Origin: JBCBTJ01 sp964597685
GTDB taxonomy: Bacteria > Pseudomonadota > Alphaproteobacteria > Caulobacterales > Hyphomonadaceae
Assembly (NCBI GenBank): GCA_964597685.1
Contig: CAZQZC010000070.1
Coordinates: 1 to 13,392 of the forward strand
Direction: 5' to 3'
DNA length: 13,392 bases
Every line of letters starts with the position of its first letter. The stretch's first letter is position 1. Positions 6,048 through 13,266 of this stretch are shown piece by piece. Made by a program: the position numbers and the translations under genes. Below the pieces are notes generated by a model. The model did no database searches and was not told the DNA's origin. It was given only the letters and a program-made list of their open reading frames with translations.

Positions 6048-6934
6048 AACTGGAGACGCGGCTCCTGGTCGCAGACGATTGGGACGATTACGCCCTTCTC
6101 GACAGCGGCGATGGCCGGAAGCTCGAGCGTTTTGGCGCACAAACGATCGACCGGCCCGATCCGCAGGCGTTCTGGACGCCGGCGCGTCCGCTCGACACCT
6201 GGAGGGCCGACGCAGTGTTCGACGCCGCATCGGGCGAGGACGAGCGGGGGCGCTGGCGGCTTGGCGATCCGAACGCGCCCGAGACGTGGACCCTGCATTG
6301 GAGCGGCTTGCGCTTCCAGGCGCGGCGAACGCCGTTCCGGCATCTCGGCGTGTTTCAAGAGCATTCGGCGCACTGGCGGTTCGCGCAAGACGCCATCCGC
6401 GCCGCGGGCCGCCCTGTCCGCGTGTTGAACCTGTTCGGCTATACGGGATTGATGTCGCTCGCCTGCGCGCAGGCCGGCGCGGAGGTCGTCCATCTCGACG
6501 CCAGTCCGAAGTCGAACGGATACGGGAAGGAAAATCAGGCCTTGTCGGGCCTTGAGGATCGCACAATCCGTTGGATCGCCGACGACGCCATGAAATTCGT
6601 CGCCCGAGAGCGGCGCCGCGGAAACACCTATGACGGGATCGTTCTAGATCCGCCGAAATTCGGCCGCGGCCCCAAAAACGAGACCTGGCGCTTTGAAGAG
6701 GGATTGCCGGACCTGCTCGACGGGGTTCGCGCGTTGCTGTCGCAGGATCCGCTGTTTGTGATCGCGACCGCCTACGCCGTGCGCCTGTCTTATCTGTCCT
6801 TGGCGCAAACTTTGGCCGACCGATTGCAGGGCCTGGGCGGCGTCATGGAGACGGGCGAAATGGCCCTTCCACAGGACAACTCGGATCGGTTGCTGCCGAC
6901 TGCGCTTTACGCGCGCTGGCGAAGCGCCAATTAA
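6044..6934 (+). CDS. Class I SAM-dependent RNA methyltransferase (RlmI-like)
   Basis: A 296-aa Rossmann-fold methyltransferase related to the RlmI/RlmK group of 23S rRNA base methyltransferases. The SAM-binding motif I is VLNLFGYTG (127-135), the acidic strand end is VVHLDAS (148-154), and the catalytic-region motif LDPPKFGRG lies at 201-209. FQARRTPFRHLGVFQEHSAHW (about 91-111) is the typical lead-in region of this family. There is no PUA domain, which full-length RlmI carries, so the substrate may differ. Its ATG overlaps the upstream TGA as ATGA, a classic translationally coupled pair. Both genes modify RNA with S-adenosylmethionine, so the operon is a small RNA-methylation unit. The exact target is unknown. 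Confidence 0.88.
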   Translation: MKLETRLLVADDWDDYALLDSGDGRKLERFGAQTIDRPDPQAFWTPARPLDTWRADAVFDAASGEDERGRWRLGDPNAPETWTLHWSGLRFQARRTPFRHLGVFQEHSAHWRFAQDAIRAAGRPVRVLNLFGYTGLMSLACAQAGAEVVHLDASPKSNGYGKENQALSGLEDRTIRWIADDAMKFVARERRRGNTYDGIVLDPPKFGRGPKNETWRFEEGLPDLLDGVRALLSQDPLFVIATAYAVRLSYLSLAQTLADRLQGLGGVMETGEMALPQDNSDRLLPTALYARWRSAN

Positions 6935-6970
6935 TAGCGCGGGGCGGCGACACATGTAACGAGGACAGAG

Positions 6971-8137
6971 ATGCCGCTCGCAAGGACATTATTGTGCCTG
7001 ATCGCCTTGCTCCATTCAGCCGCGGCGGCCGTCGCCGCGCCAATCGATTATGAGCGCCTTGCCGCCCGGCTCGAAGCCGCAGCCAAGCAGGACGACATTG
7101 TCGGCCTGGCGGTGGCGGTTGTCGAAGACGGCGAGATCAACTTCGCCGAGGGGTTCGGACAAACCCGCCTGACGAACGGCGCGCGTGTTACGGAGAACAC
7201 GGTCTTTCGGTGGGCGTCGCTCTCGAAAGGCGTCGCGGGCGCCACCGCCGCCATTCTGGACTCCGAAGGCGCGCTAAGCCTGTCGAACACCGTCGCGTCG
7301 TTTGGCTCCTCGCTCCAACTGCCCGGCGACGGGGAATTGCGCGCCACGCTGATTGACGTGCTCACCCATCGCTTGGGCATCGTGTCCAACGCCTATGACA
7401 CGCGGCTGGAAGACGGCCGAGACCCCGCCGGCATCCGTGGCGATCTCGCAGGCTTGAAGTCGCTTTGCGGGATTGGCGACTGCCACACCTATCAAAACGT
7501 CGCGTTCGACGCGATTTCAGAAGCCGTCGAGGCCGTAGAAGGCGTCGACTACGCCGCCGCCGTGGCGCGTCGCCTCTTCGCGCCGCTTCGCATGGACACA
7601 GCCAGTTTCGGCCGCGCCGCGCTTGAAGCGTCGGAGAGCTGGGCGCGTCCCTATTCCAAGCGCCGGGCGCAGAGGTCCTTGTCTGAGAAACGCGTCAAGG
7701 AGCCCTATTACCGGGTTCCCGCCGCCGGCGGCGTGCACGGATCGATCCTGGTCCGCGCCAGGTTCGCACAAGCTCTAATGGGGCGTGCGCCCGGCATTCT
7801 CAGCGCCAACGCCCTGCAGGCGATCCAATTGCCGCGCGTGCGAACCATAAGGGAGCAACGCGGACAGGACCGGCGCTATGGCCGCTTGAAGAACGCCCAT
7901 TACGGCCTCGGGATGCGGATCTACGATTATGCGGGCCGCCGCGTCGTCGGCCATCGCGGCGCGGTGGAGGGTTACCGCGCGCTGATCCTCTTCGACCCGG
8001 CCTTGGAGACGGGCGTCGTGGCGCTTTGGAACTCCAATTCCCGCCGCCCGATAGGCGTTCAGTTCGAGATATTCGACCAGGTCTACGACCTCGACCGGCG
8101 CGACTGGCTGGGCGTCGACGAATTCTTAGACGGCTGA
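6971..8137 (+). CDS. Exported serine hydrolase of the beta-lactamase/PBP4* fold
   Basis: A 388-aa protein of the beta-lactamase-related family (class C, esterase and D-Ala-D-Ala peptidase relatives). A Sec signal peptide occupies about residues 1-23 (LLCLIALLHSAAAAVAA). The SxxK nucleophile motif is SLSK (S83, K86). The second motif is the Y174-Q-N176 triad, and the third box is HRG (328-330) in place of KTG, common in the esterase-like members. Two cysteines, C166 and C171, flank the YQN motif and could form a disulfide in the periplasm. The start has GAGG 6 nt upstream. It begins 36 bp after the methyltransferase on the same strand but need not be co-regulated. The substrate could be a peptide, an ester or a beta-lactam; there is no evidence for resistance. 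Confidence 0.88.
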   Translation: MPLARTLLCLIALLHSAAAAVAAPIDYERLAARLEAAAKQDDIVGLAVAVVEDGEINFAEGFGQTRLTNGARVTENTVFRWASLSKGVAGATAAILDSEGALSLSNTVASFGSSLQLPGDGELRATLIDVLTHRLGIVSNAYDTRLEDGRDPAGIRGDLAGLKSLCGIGDCHTYQNVAFDAISEAVEAVEGVDYAAAVARRLFAPLRMDTASFGRAALEASESWARPYSKRRAQRSLSEKRVKEPYYRVPAAGGVHGSILVRARFAQALMGRAPGILSANALQAIQLPRVRTIREQRGQDRRYGRLKNAHYGLGMRIYDYAGRRVVGHRGAVEGYRALILFDPALETGVVALWNSNSRRPIGVQFEIFDQVYDLDRRDWLGVDEFLDG

Positions 8138-8150
8138 GGCCAAGCCGCCG

Positions 8151-8167
8151 TTAACGTATCGCTAACC
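8151..8167 (+). promoter_or_regulatory. Candidate CtrA-type box
   Basis: The bases TTAA-N7-CTAACC match the CtrA consensus TTAA-N7-TTAAC with one mismatch. The site lies 57-73 bp upstream of the EEP-family gene, where a regulator could act on its promoter. A further TTAAC occurs at 8204-8208. CtrA is the cell-cycle regulator of many alphaproteobacteria; its presence in this organism is not shown here. Chance occurrence is quite possible for such a short motif. Confidence 0.3.
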
Positions 8168-8223
8168 AAACCTGCCGATCCCTTAATTCGGGCGCAGAAC
8201 GCGTTAACAGGGGAGCGGCGGCC

Positions 8224-9636
8224 ATGCCCTTCTATGGCGATCTCAGAGATCCCGACCTTTTTTCAGAAGACGAACGCGATTGGGTCTCCCGCCGTCTGCT
8301 TGATTTGCGGGCCAGGCTGAAATCCAGCCCACCGGACGGCGTTCCGGCGCGCACGCTGACCTCGTCGCTGATCATCGGGACGTGGAATCTGCGCGACTTC
8401 GACAACAACAAGTACCGTCACGGCCCCCGCCGCCGCGAGAGCCTGTTCTACATCGCGGAAATCATCGCCTCGTTCGACGTTTGCGCGATACAGGAAATCA
8501 ACGAAGACCTCGCGCCGTTAAAACGCGTCATGCGCATTCTCGGCTCCGACTGGGACTTCATCGCAACGGACGTGACCGTAGGGCCGTCGGGCAATCGTGA
8601 GCGCATGGCGTTCGTCTTCGACCGGCGCAAGGTGAAGTTCCGCAACATTGCGGGCGAAATCGTCCTGCCGAAACACAAGCTCCTCCCCGACGAGCAGCAA
8701 TTCGCGCGCACGCCGTTTCTCGTCTCGTTCCAGGCCGGCTGGTTCAAATTTTCCCTCTGCACCGTCCACATCTTCTTCGGCAGCCATTCGAAGGGGTCGG
8801 AAGGCTATCAACGCCGGGTTTCGGAGATCGAATATGTCGCGCGCGAAATGGCCGACCGGGCGGAGCGGGAGAATGAAAACTACATCCTGCTCGGCGACTT
8901 CAACATCAAGAACACCATGGACGAGACGATGGCCGCGCTCACCAAGGCCGGCTGGATCCTGCCGCCGGAGCTGTTTCCGTCCAACCTGCTCGGCACGAAG
9001 TATTACGACCAGATCGCGTTTCGCACCCGCGAGGACGAGGTGACCTTTCTCTCGGCCGGCGCCTTCAATTATTCCGAAGCCGTCTATCGACCCGAGCATT
9101 ACGATCATTACGCCCCGGTCCTGCCCGCCCGGCACAGGGATCTGAAACCAGACGGGCAGCCGAAAAGCCGCTCCGCAGACAAGGATTACTACTCGAAACG
9201 CTGGCTGACCTGGCAAGTCTCCGACCATTTGCCGCTCTGGGTCGAACTGGCGGTCGATTTCTCGGACGAACATCTTCAGCACAATCTCGATCCCACATGC
9301 GCGGCGCGGGGGGAATGCGCCCAAGCCGAGCGCGCCCACGTCCACCCGGACGAAGAGGAGGAAGCGGAACTGCTGGGCGAATTCGCCGATCAGAAAGAGG
9401 CCGACGCCGCCGCCAGAGAGGCTGCAAAGCGGAAGACGCGCAAAGCGCCGAAAATCCCCACGCGCGACAAGGTCGGCGTCGCCAGGCCGGACCGCCCCTT
9501 CACCCTCGGCGAAGCATGGCGGATCTTCTGGTATGTCGCGACCGGAAAGGCCGAGCGGGTCAAGAAACTGCGGCGCGAACGGGAGAAAGCGGCGAAGGCG
9601 GAAGCCCGCGCCCGGCGCAAAAAGCCGCGGAAATAA
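8224..9636 (+). CDS. Endonuclease/exonuclease/phosphatase-family protein with charged C-terminal tail
   Basis: A 470-aa metal-dependent hydrolase of the EEP (DNase I-like) fold, whose members cleave phosphodiester or phosphate-ester bonds. The catalytic set is in order: GTWNLRDF (N55), AIQEIN (E91), CTVHIFF (H182), LLGDFNIKN (D225, N227), YYDQIAF (D262) and SDHLPLWVEL (D334, H335). No signal peptide is visible, so it is probably cytoplasmic. After the catalytic domain (about 48-345) comes about 120 residues not part of the fold. These include an acidic patch (DEEEEAE, 376-382), an Ala/Glu/Lys stretch and a strongly basic end (after 440). A GGGGAG ribosome-binding site precedes the ATG. Its substrate (DNA, RNA or a small molecule) cannot be decided; the basic tail would fit nucleic-acid contact. 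Confidence 0.88.
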   Translation: MPFYGDLRDPDLFSEDERDWVSRRLLDLRARLKSSPPDGVPARTLTSSLIIGTWNLRDFDNNKYRHGPRRRESLFYIAEIIASFDVCAIQEINEDLAPLKRVMRILGSDWDFIATDVTVGPSGNRERMAFVFDRRKVKFRNIAGEIVLPKHKLLPDEQQFARTPFLVSFQAGWFKFSLCTVHIFFGSHSKGSEGYQRRVSEIEYVAREMADRAERENENYILLGDFNIKNTMDETMAALTKAGWILPPELFPSNLLGTKYYDQIAFRTREDEVTFLSAGAFNYSEAVYRPEHYDHYAPVLPARHRDLKPDGQPKSRSADKDYYSKRWLTWQVSDHLPLWVELAVDFSDEHLQHNLDPTCAARGECAQAERAHVHPDEEEEAELLGEFADQKEADAAAREAAKRKTRKAPKIPTRDKVGVARPDRPFTLGEAWRIFWYVATGKAERVKKLRREREKAAKAEARARRKKPRK

Positions 9637-9642
9637 GCTGTT

Positions 9643-10686
9643 CTACGCGGATCGCCGCCCGATACGCGCCTTGGCCAACCGATCGGCGACGACGTTGGAC
9701 GGCGCGCGGCTCGTCAGCGCTTCGTCCAGAACCTCACCGAGCGTTTCGATCAGCCGTGCAAGTTTCTGGTCGACCCATTCCGGGGAATACTCCCCCGAAA
9801 TCTCCGCCGCCACATTGATGATGCCGCCGCCATTGATGACGTAATCCGGCGCATACAGGAAACCGCCGTCCGCCAGTCGCGCGCCCATGTCCTGCGTGGC
9901 CAATTGGTTGTTCGCCCCGCCGGCGATCACCTTCGTTTTCAAGCGGCCGATCGTGTCAGGATTGATCACGGCGCCGAGCGCATTGGGCGAGAAGACGTCA
10001 GCCTCAACGTCGTAGATCGCGTCCGGCGCAACAATTTCAGCCCCCGTCGCAGCGGCGACCTCGTTCAGCGCGGCCTCATTGACATCGGCTATGACAAGCT
10101 TTGCGCCAGCGTCGCTTAGGCGCCGGCAAACATAGCCGCCAACATGGCCGACGCCCTGAACGGCGACACGCAGATCTGTCATATCGTCGGTCTTGAACGC
10201 GCGTTTCACGCATTCCCGAATGCCCGCGAAAACGCCGCGCGCTGTGATCGGGCTCGGGTCGCCGCTGGCGGCCGGCCCGGTTTCGAGACCGGCGACATAG
10301 CGCGTTTCCTCGGCCGCATGGGCCATGTCGGCGGGGCTTATGCCGACATCCTCGGCGGTCCAATACCGCCCCTGCAGGCTTTCGACGGCGCGCCCGAACG
10401 CGCGAAACAGATCCGGCGACTTGGCGGTCCGCGAATCGCCCCAGATCACCGCCTTGCCACCGCCGAGCGGCAGATCCGCCATGGCGCTCTTATAGCTCAT
10501 CCCCTGCGAGAGACGCAGCGCGTCACGCAGCATCGCCTCGCCGGTGTCATAGTTCCACATTCGGCAACCGCCGGCGCCGGGACCAAGCGCCGTGGAGTGT
10601 ATGGCGATCATCGCGCGCAGGCCGCTGTCGGCGTCTTCGAACAGGTGCAAGCCCTCGTGGGCGTCGTAGGCGGGATGATCGAACAT
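9643..10686 (-). CDS. Glu/Leu/Phe/Val dehydrogenase (leucine dehydrogenase-like)
   Basis: An NAD-type amino-acid dehydrogenase that would reversibly deaminate a branched-chain or related amino acid to its 2-keto acid. At 347 aa it is close to leucine dehydrogenases. The substrate-binding lysine lies in GMSYKSAMADLPLGGGKAV (K66, second lysine K78), and the catalytic-type aspartate is D113 in AEDVG. The dinucleotide site is GVGHVGG (178-184). NGGGIINV (286-292) completes the family pattern. The pocket segment reads LGPGAGGCRMW; Bacillus leucine dehydrogenases have PALGG there, so the preferred amino acid may differ. The ATG at 10686 has GAGG 9 nt upstream. It lies 65 bp downstream of the alpha/beta hydrolase on the same strand and is convergent with the EEP gene (6-bp gap). 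Role: amino-acid catabolism or branched-chain precursor supply. Confidence 0.9.
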   Translation of the reverse strand: MFDHPAYDAHEGLHLFEDADSGLRAMIAIHSTALGPGAGGCRMWNYDTGEAMLRDALRLSQGMSYKSAMADLPLGGGKAVIWGDSRTAKSPDLFRAFGRAVESLQGRYWTAEDVGISPADMAHAAEETRYVAGLETGPAASGDPSPITARGVFAGIRECVKRAFKTDDMTDLRVAVQGVGHVGGYVCRRLSDAGAKLVIADVNEAALNEVAAATGAEIVAPDAIYDVEADVFSPNALGAVINPDTIGRLKTKVIAGGANNQLATQDMGARLADGGFLYAPDYVINGGGIINVAAEISGEYSPEWVDQKLARLIETLGEVLDEALTSRAPSNVVADRLAKARIGRRSA

Positions 10687-10712
10687 GCGCGTGGGCCTCG
10701 GGGCGACGCTGA

Positions 10713-10741
10713 CAGGGAATGCGGCCCCTTAGCCGTCCCTG
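10713..10741 (-). promoter_or_regulatory. Hairpin between hydrolase and dehydrogenase genes
   Basis: On the minus strand CAGGGA-CGGC pairs with GCCG-(CAT)-TCCCTG around TAAGGG, ten pairs with a 3-nt bulge, starting 10 nt after the hydrolase stop. No T-tract follows, so it is not a standard terminator. It sits in the 5' region of the dehydrogenase message and might affect processing or translation. A weak TTGACG (10750-10755) with a poor -10 lies just upstream and overlaps the stop codon. Confidence 0.3.
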
Positions 10742-10751
10742 CGCCGCCCCG

Positions 10752-11807
10752 TCAATCGCCCCCGCGGACCCAAGGGATCTTCGGGGCCGCGGACGGCAAC
10801 GGCGCATCCGGATCGCGCAGGAAGGCCAGGACGTCTGTCCACACCGTCTCCGCCTGCAGATCGCGCAGGATCATATGGTAGCCGGTCTCGTAATACGCCG
10901 TTCTCACATGGGCGGGCAGGCGCTTGGCCGTGCGCGCCACCCCGCCAGCCGGAATGATCTCGTCGTTTGCGCCGTAGAGCATCAGCGTGTTCTCGGGCAG
11001 CCGCGGGGCCGCGTCGTGCGCCCGCTCCATCAGGGACACAACACCGTGAACGGCGTCGATACGCGTGCGGTACACCATCAGCGGATCGGCGCTCACCTTG
11101 CGCAGCATCTCAGTATTGTCCGACGGCGTGATCGACCGCTGCACCCGCTTTGGCGGTTTAACCACCCAGCCGGGGCGGAGGCGCGACGACATCCAGAGAC
11201 TGACGCTGTAAGGAACCGGCAACGCGCCCCAACCGCGCAGGCCCGGCGCGGCGAACACCGCCCTGTCCGCGGCCGGCGGATCGTCGGACGCGAAAGCGGT
11301 CATCGCCACCGCACCGCCCATGGAATGGCCGACGACCGCGATCACAGCGTCCGGATGGCGTCGGCGGGCGATGTCGACCGCCGTGCGCAAATCCTGACGC
11401 AGCAGCTCCTCTTTCGGCCAAACGCCGCGCCGGGGCGAGCGGCCATGGCCGCGCTGGTCGTAGGCGTAGGTTGTCACCCCGCGCTCGGCCCAGAACGGGG
11501 CGGCGAGGTAGAACGCCTCGGCATAATCGCCCATCCCGTGAATTCCGACGACGACGATATCGGGCTCGCCGTCGGCGACATTCCAAACGCTTAATCCCAG
11601 CGGCGCGCCGTCAAAGGACACGAAACGGTTGGCGTCGGGGTCGAACCGGGGGCGAGGCGCGTCCAGGGGCATGAAGGCAGATTGCCGGACCGGCGTGCAG
11701 GACGCCAGCCACAGCGCGATCAGGACGAGTCCAGCAAGTGCGAACGCACCGCCGCGCGTAAGGCGGGAAGCGTTTCCGCCTCGAACCAGGGGTGTTTCTT
11801 CAGCCAT
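10752..11807 (-). CDS. Alpha/beta hydrolase lipoprotein (monoacylglycerol lipase/lysophospholipase-like)
   Basis: A 351-aa serine hydrolase of the Hydrolase_4 type, which includes lysophospholipases and monoglyceride lipases. The oxyanion segment is GIHGMGDYAEAF (about 88-99) and YDQRGHGRSP (116-125) follows. The nucleophile elbow is GHSMG (S162). The likely acid is D282 in YGANDEIIP and the histidine is H311 in GYHMILRD, completing the triad. The N-terminus has a hydrophobic run ending LASC (lipobox, C37), so it is probably a membrane lipoprotein. The ATG at 11807 is the only start that keeps this signal peptide, although it overlaps the upstream glycosylase-like gene by 88 nt. A longer frame to 12119 merely shadows that gene. 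The Shine-Dalgarno is weak, which fits translational coupling. Lipid or ester substrate is inferred from family only. Confidence 0.88.
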   Translation of the reverse strand: MAEETPLVRGGNASRLTRGGAFALAGLVLIALWLASCTPVRQSAFMPLDAPRPRFDPDANRFVSFDGAPLGLSVWNVADGEPDIVVVGIHGMGDYAEAFYLAAPFWAERGVTTYAYDQRGHGRSPRRGVWPKEELLRQDLRTAVDIARRRHPDAVIAVVGHSMGGAVAMTAFASDDPPAADRAVFAAPGLRGWGALPVPYSVSLWMSSRLRPGWVVKPPKRVQRSITPSDNTEMLRKVSADPLMVYRTRIDAVHGVVSLMERAHDAAPRLPENTLMLYGANDEIIPAGGVARTAKRLPAHVRTAYYETGYHMILRDLQAETVWTDVLAFLRDPDAPLPSAAPKIPWVRGGD

Positions 11808-12313
11808 GCATTGTTCCGCCAACTGGGATGGGGGGTCGCGAATATGTCGGGCGCGAAATCGCGCCAGCGCAATACGGTCTCGGTCAAATTTCCGCCAGCG
11901 CGACGGCCGAGATGCCAGCGCTGGGCATAGAAGCCGACAAGCAGCGTCACCTTGATGTTCGGCAGCCGGGCCAACAGCCCGTCGCGCCACTCCGCTGCGC
12001 AGCGCTTCATCGGCGGCAGGTCGCCGCCCTTGGAATCGTAGCCCGGAAAACAAAACCCCATCGGCGCGATCGCGACCCGGGACGCATCGTAGAACTCGTC
12101 CTCCCCGACCCCCATCCACTCACGCAAGCGCCGGCCTGAGGGATCGTTGAACGGCGTCCCCGTCCGGTCGGCGAGATTGCCCGGCGCCTGGCCAGCGACG
12201 AGGATCCGCGCGCTTTCGGCGACTTGGAGAACAGGGTTCGGCGTGTTCGGCATATCGCCCGCGCAGAGGCTGCAGGCGCGCACCTGCTCAAGATAGGCGT
12301 TGAGGTCGTCCAT
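11720..12313 (-). CDS. Uracil-DNA-glycosylase-superfamily protein with Fe-S cysteines
   Basis: A 197-aa protein of the uracil-DNA glycosylase superfamily, of the group with a probable 4Fe-4S cluster. Cluster candidates are C14 and C17 (ACSLCAGD), C88 (GFCFPG) and C105 (KRCAAEW), spaced as in family 4 enzymes. Motif A is GQAPGNLADRTGTPFNDPSG (41-60) and the C-terminal DNA-contact motif is HPSWRN (162-167). Family 4 enzymes have a catalytic glutamate where this has Q42, so base excision activity is uncertain. The likely role is removal or recognition of damaged bases, in the cytoplasm. The ATG at 12313 lacks a clear Shine-Dalgarno. The gene is divergent from the pirin gene across 50 bp, and its last 29 codons overlap the signal-peptide codons of the downstream lipoprotein hydrolase. 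Confidence 0.85.
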   Translation of the reverse strand: MDDLNAYLEQVRACSLCAGDMPNTPNPVLQVAESARILVAGQAPGNLADRTGTPFNDPSGRRLREWMGVGEDEFYDASRVAIAPMGFCFPGYDSKGGDLPPMKRCAAEWRDGLLARLPNIKVTLLVGFYAQRWHLGRRAGGNLTETVLRWRDFAPDIFATPHPSWRNNAWLKKHPWFEAETLPALRAAVRSHLLDSS

Positions 12314-12319
12314 GGGCGC

Positions 12320-12348
12320 ACGTATCTGCTTGTTCGGAAGCGATACGT
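12320..12348. promoter_or_regulatory. Inverted repeat in the divergent glycosylase-pirin gap
   Basis: ACGTATC (12320-12326) and GATACGT (12342-12348) are perfect 7-bp inverted copies separated by 15 bp, with half-site centres 22 bp apart, about two helical turns. They take up most of the 50-bp space between two divergent start codons, so a dimer bound here could control both genes. No regulator gene is adjacent and no clear -35/-10 pair is visible. Confidence 0.35.
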
Positions 12349-12363
12349 CGAGGGAGGCCGACC

Positions 12364-13266
12364 ATGTCTGAGGCGATCGAACGCATCATCACGCCGAGGG
12401 ACCGCGATCTTGGCGGGTTCTCGGTGCGCCGCGTCCTGCCCTTCCACGCCCGCAAAATGGTGGGGCCCTTTATCTTCTTCGACCATATGGGCCCGGCTGA
12501 CTTCGCGCCCGGGACCGGCGTCGACGTCCGCCCGCACCCGCATATCGGCCTCGCCACCGTGACATATCTTTTCGAGGGCGCCCTTGGCCATAAGGACACA
12601 ACCGGCGCGGATATCGTCATCCGCCCCGGCGCGGTGAATTGGATGACCGCCGGGCGCGGCGTCTCCCATTCAGAGCGCACCCCGCCGGAGGAGCGCGCCG
12701 CTGGCCATCGCCTGCACGGCGTTCAGACCTGGGTCGCCCTGCCGAAAGCCCATGAGGCGGACGCGCCCGCCTTCGTCCATCATCCGGCCGAGACCCTGCC
12801 CGACTTCGACCTCGGCGGCGCCCGGGCGCGCTTGATCGCAGGCGAAGCTTGGGGCCGTCGCTCGCCCGTCGAATTCGCCTGGAGCGTCTGGTACCTCGCC
12901 GTCGACGCGCCGGACGGCGCGGACTTCGAGATCCCCGGCGACGCGGCCCAGGAGCGCGCGGTCTATGTGGTCGAAGGCGGCGCGTCGGTGGCCGGAGAGA
13001 TCCTGGAGGCGGGCTCCATGGCGGTGTTGAAAGAGGGCGCGGCCGCCCAAATCCGCGCGACGCCGAAGACCAAGCTGATGCTCGCCGGCGGCGCAGCCAT
13101 GGACGGGCCGCGCTTCATCGAATGGAATTTCGTCGCCTCCTCCAAAGACCGCATCGACCAAGCCAAAGCCGATTGGCGCGCCTCGATCGACGGCGGCTGG
13201 AAAGGTACGGCCTTTCCGCAAGTGCCGGGGGAGGAAGACTGGATTCCGTTGCCTGGGGACGGATGA
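12364..13266 (+). CDS. Pirin family protein
   Basis: A 300-aa bicupin of the pirin family. Members bind a metal, and some act as quercetin 2,3-dioxygenases or as redox-sensitive partners of other proteins. The N-terminal cupin is intact: RPHPHIGLATVTYLFEG supplies H58 and H60, and GRGVSHSER supplies H102 and E104, the four metal ligands of characterised pirins. FDHMGPADF (39-47) is the conserved lead-in. The C-terminal cupin (about 180-275) is present without clear metal ligands, as usual. The ATG has GGAGG 7 nt upstream. It is divergent from the glycosylase-like gene, with an inverted repeat in the gap. A quercetinase activity cannot be assumed; a stress-related or regulatory role is equally possible. 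Confidence 0.93.
   Translation: MSEAIERIITPRDRDLGGFSVRRVLPFHARKMVGPFIFFDHMGPADFAPGTGVDVRPHPHIGLATVTYLFEGALGHKDTTGADIVIRPGAVNWMTAGRGVSHSERTPPEERAAGHRLHGVQTWVALPKAHEADAPAFVHHPAETLPDFDLGGARARLIAGEAWGRRSPVEFAWSVWYLAVDAPDGADFEIPGDAAQERAVYVVEGGASVAGEILEAGSMAVLKEGAAAQIRATPKTKLMLAGGAAMDGPRFIEWNFVASSKDRIDQAKADWRASIDGGWKGTAFPQVPGEEDWIPLPGDG

Noticed and set aside
10144..11594. Two long plus-strand frames opposite the dehydrogenase and hydrolase genes
   Set aside because: Arg/His/Pro-rich shadow translations of genes with intact catalytic motifs.
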